DNA of 64,000 bases from Sympetrum striolatum (lineage: Eukaryota; Arthropoda; Insecta; Odonata; Libellulidae): NCBI GenBank assembly GCA_947579665.1, contig OX388343.1, positions 98,213,657-98,277,656 on the forward strand, given 5' to 3'. The position numbers and the translations under genes were made by a program. Below the pieces are notes generated by a model that ran no database searches, was not told the origin of the DNA, and saw only the letters and a program-made list of their open reading frames with translations. Below, piece after piece: positions 62,055 to 64,000 of the stretch; positions within the stretch are counted from its first letter, which is position 1, and the number at the start of each line of letters is the position of its first letter.

Positions 62055-62513
62055 CAGAACCTAGATCTGGAGCTGAGAAAAAGGCTAGCAAAGTGTTACA
62101 TATAAAGCGTAGTAATGTATGGATGTGAGGCGTGAACGTTAAGGAAAGGAATAGGATAGAGGCATTTGAAATGTGGGTGTGGAGAAGGATGGAAAAGGTG
62201 AGATGGGTAGATATGGTGAAAATTCAGAATATCTTAAATAAAGTGAAAGAAGAAAGAAGGATGATGAAGGAAATAAGAAAAAGGAAGGCTAACAGGTTGG
62301 GCCACAAAATTAGAGGGAATAGCTTACTACAAGTGGCATTAGAAGGCTCAGTGGAAGGAAGGAATAATAGAGGAAGAATAAAGATGGTGGATGAAGCGAA
62401 AATCAAGAATTATAGAGAGACTGAGGAGAAGGATATTGACAGAGGGGAATGGAGGCGGCAGTGGCGTGCGGGACCTGCTTCCGAGCAGAAAACCACATGA
62501 TGATGATGATGTT
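62055..62513 (+). pseudogene. RTE-like LINE 3' end with TGA(TGA) tail
   Basis: The translation reads NLDLELRKRLAKCYI, stop, SVVMYGCEA, stop, TLRK, then IEAFEMWVWRRMEKVRWVDM, KEIRKRKANRLGHKIRGNSL and ALEGSVEGRNNRGRIK. This matches the C-terminal region of arthropod LINE polyproteins (DLxLRKRLxKCYVWSVxLYGxExWTLRKxxxxRLEAFEMWxWRRMxKxxWxD...RRRKxxxxGHxLR...LxxALEGxVxGxRxRGR). Two in-frame stops. It ends in (TGA)n at 62499-62512, a tail type seen in RTE-clade LINEs. A 5'-truncated insertion. Confidence 0.8.
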
Positions 62514-63310
62514 TGTTAGAAGTAGGTATATTCAGCCGAAGGGAGTAAAGACCGCGGGATCAAGAGTGCATCAATGTGTGATTAAAAAAACAATGACAAC
62601 TGCTAATCGCCTATTGACCTTGCAATCTCTGTGTGCATGCGAATAAGCACAGAATAGATTATTACTTTTAACCTTCGGCAAGCGGCTTTCACGCATAATT
62701 TTCAAGGACGGTAAAATGCATGATTTATATCATATGAAATAGGCCATAATAATTTTCATTTTACGGTTTTCTGACATTGACGTCAAAATACCCAGATTCA
62801 CTTCATGCATTTCAAGTTTTTTGTTTTTTTTTTATTTTCACAAAAGCCAAGAAATTCGCACGAAAACATTCCTGAGGAATATTATCGTAAGAGAAATGAA
62901 GAAATATTCCGTGACCGGCCATGAAGCTCCCTTTTCAAAATAAACTGACGTTAAAGTATTTTTAAAGAAGAGATCCCGAAATATTGTGCGCATTATCCAA
63001 GGATGAAGCCCTCAAGGCCAATCGGATGATGCTTCAATTCTTCATTGTAACGCATCTATATCACGAATTAAGCTGTTTGTATAAAAAAGATCGAGGGTCT
63101 AGTACACACATGCATCTAAAATGATCTCAGTTTTTTGAAGAAAATTTTATTTCCGCCACAAGAGAAGTAGATGCGAAGGTCAATGGAAGAGCAGAAGGTA
63201 TACAGACGGGAGAAGAAGACTGCTCAAAGACATTAATATTCTTGTTGATGAAAAACCGCAATATTTCTTAACATGGGATCATTCTTAGGTCTAGTCGCAA
63301 CTCTTCTTAT
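62514..63310. other. upstream flank of CYP4 gene 2
   Basis: No gene recognised. Confidence 0.4.
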
Positions 63311-63316
63311 TACAAA

Positions 63317-63347
63317 GACGTGACGCATAAATAGGTACTTATATAAA
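63317..63347 (+). promoter_or_regulatory. core promoter of CYP4 gene 2 (TATA box)
   Basis: TATATAAA at 63340-63347, about 52 bp before the ATG, predicting transcription start near 63370 and a short 5' UTR. ACGTGACGCA (63318-63327), a CRE/AP-1-like element, lies 13 bp upstream. Confidence 0.6.
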
Positions 63348-63398
63348 GCAGCGAGAGAAGAAAGTGGACCATAAGTCCTATCTCCGCGCCGAGGCAGC

Positions 63399-63582
63399 AT
63401 GGAAGTCTTCTATATCACCTTCAGGTTGACTTTGCTTTGGATTGTTATTTTATTCCTTCGATGGTTGAAAAAGTGGTTCTACCAGTACACAAGATTTGTG
63501 CGTCTGACAGAACAGATTCCAGGACCTCCGACCACTCCGATTTTGGGGAATGCATTGCCATTTATCCGTAGACCACAAGATG
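63399..63582 (+). CDS. CYP4-like: cytochrome P450, CYP4 family, exon 1 of a second gene (partial)
   Basis: ATG at 63399. 61 codons plus one base: a hydrophobic anchor (residues about 4-20), a basic stretch (WLKKW), and the hinge QIPGPPTTPILGNALPFI. This is the same PGPxxxPxxGNALxxI block as CYP4 gene 1. The donor ATG|GTAAGT gives a phase-1 intron, as in gene 1. The gene continues beyond the window. Tandem paralogue, same strand, diverged in sequence. Only this exon is visible, so the subfamily is open. Confidence 0.88.
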
Positions 63583-64000
63583 GTAAGTAAAAATTCCTGA
63601 CTTGTTTAATATTATCAAATCTTACAAAAGTCAATTTTTGTCAAAAAGGTGCAACTTAACTATTATTCTTTTAAGATAGTCAACAGCAATTTTAGGCTAG
63701 TATTGATACATCATATATATCCATAATTAGCTCCTTTGATTGACGATTCCGTAGTTTGTTTAAAATTAAGCAAGGGAATGATATAGATATAGAAGTATCT
63801 TAATCAAAGAGGATAATTTAGTCCATAATAGCTCTGCAGTAATATGGCTTCAGTCGAGCCCAATAATGCTTGGTACCAGAGGTGTAGTGGAGCGGGAACG
63901 CGTGGGAACGGCTTTCCCACATTGGTTTCCTACAGTAAAAAATAGCCAATTTATTGCTAGATATTGATTTGTTCTAAAATGATTAATATATTAATATAAA
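63583..64000 (+). other. intron 1 of CYP4 gene 2 (partial)
   Basis: AT-rich; no further exon before the window ends. Confidence 0.6.

Overview
The window is AT-rich animal DNA, most likely from an insect with a large, transposon-filled genome. The evidence is an intron-rich CYP4 cytochrome P450 gene with GT-AG introns, arthropod-type transposons (PIF/Harbinger, piggyBac, Tc1, Penelope-like, RTE-like and jockey/CR1-like LINEs), tRNA-derived SINEs and a TATA promoter. The CYP4 type and long introns fit a hemimetabolous insect such as a cockroach, termite or other large-genome group, but the order is a guess.

Layout. 1-4.5 kb: decayed repeats (LINE fragment, a 178-bp-modular repeat, a SINE). 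4,504-16,797: a complete 11-exon CYP4C-like P450 gene on the + strand, predicted 514 aa, every exon junction phase-compatible. 16.8-19.9 kb: its 3' flank with polyA signals and a diverged direct repeat pair. 20,279-24,655: a PIF/Harbinger-type DNA transposon with 26-bp TIRs, a TAA target duplication, a broken transposase N-terminus, a Myb/SANT-like exon and a decayed THAP zinc-finger gene. Its empty site survives in a related repeat at 60.8-61.0 kb. 26,641-54,395: a giant imperfect palindrome of about 27.8 kb (left arm to 41,554, loop 41,555-41,711, right arm from 41,712). A G-rich/C-rich 15-bp minisatellite caps both ends in mirror orientation. 54.4-63.3 kb: further transposon wreckage (piggyBac, Tc1, Penelope RT, RTE LINE). 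63,399-63,582: first coding exon of a second CYP4 gene, same strand, with a clear TATA box. It shares the phase-1 first intron of the upstream gene, so this looks like a tandem CYP4 cluster stretched by repeats.

The palindrome is the most unusual object. Because its arms are old duplicates, each arm serves as the empty-site control for insertions in the other. This exposes a 26-bp perfect palindrome flanked by 8-bp duplications (a possible TIR-only hAT-like insertion), a 2.3-kb element built of about 168-bp modules each carrying a tRNA-type B-box, a SINE, a Penelope endonuclease remnant with a hammerhead-like 3' motif, and several arm-specific segments. A few exon-like islands are conserved in both arms, but no intact gene was recognised in the palindrome.
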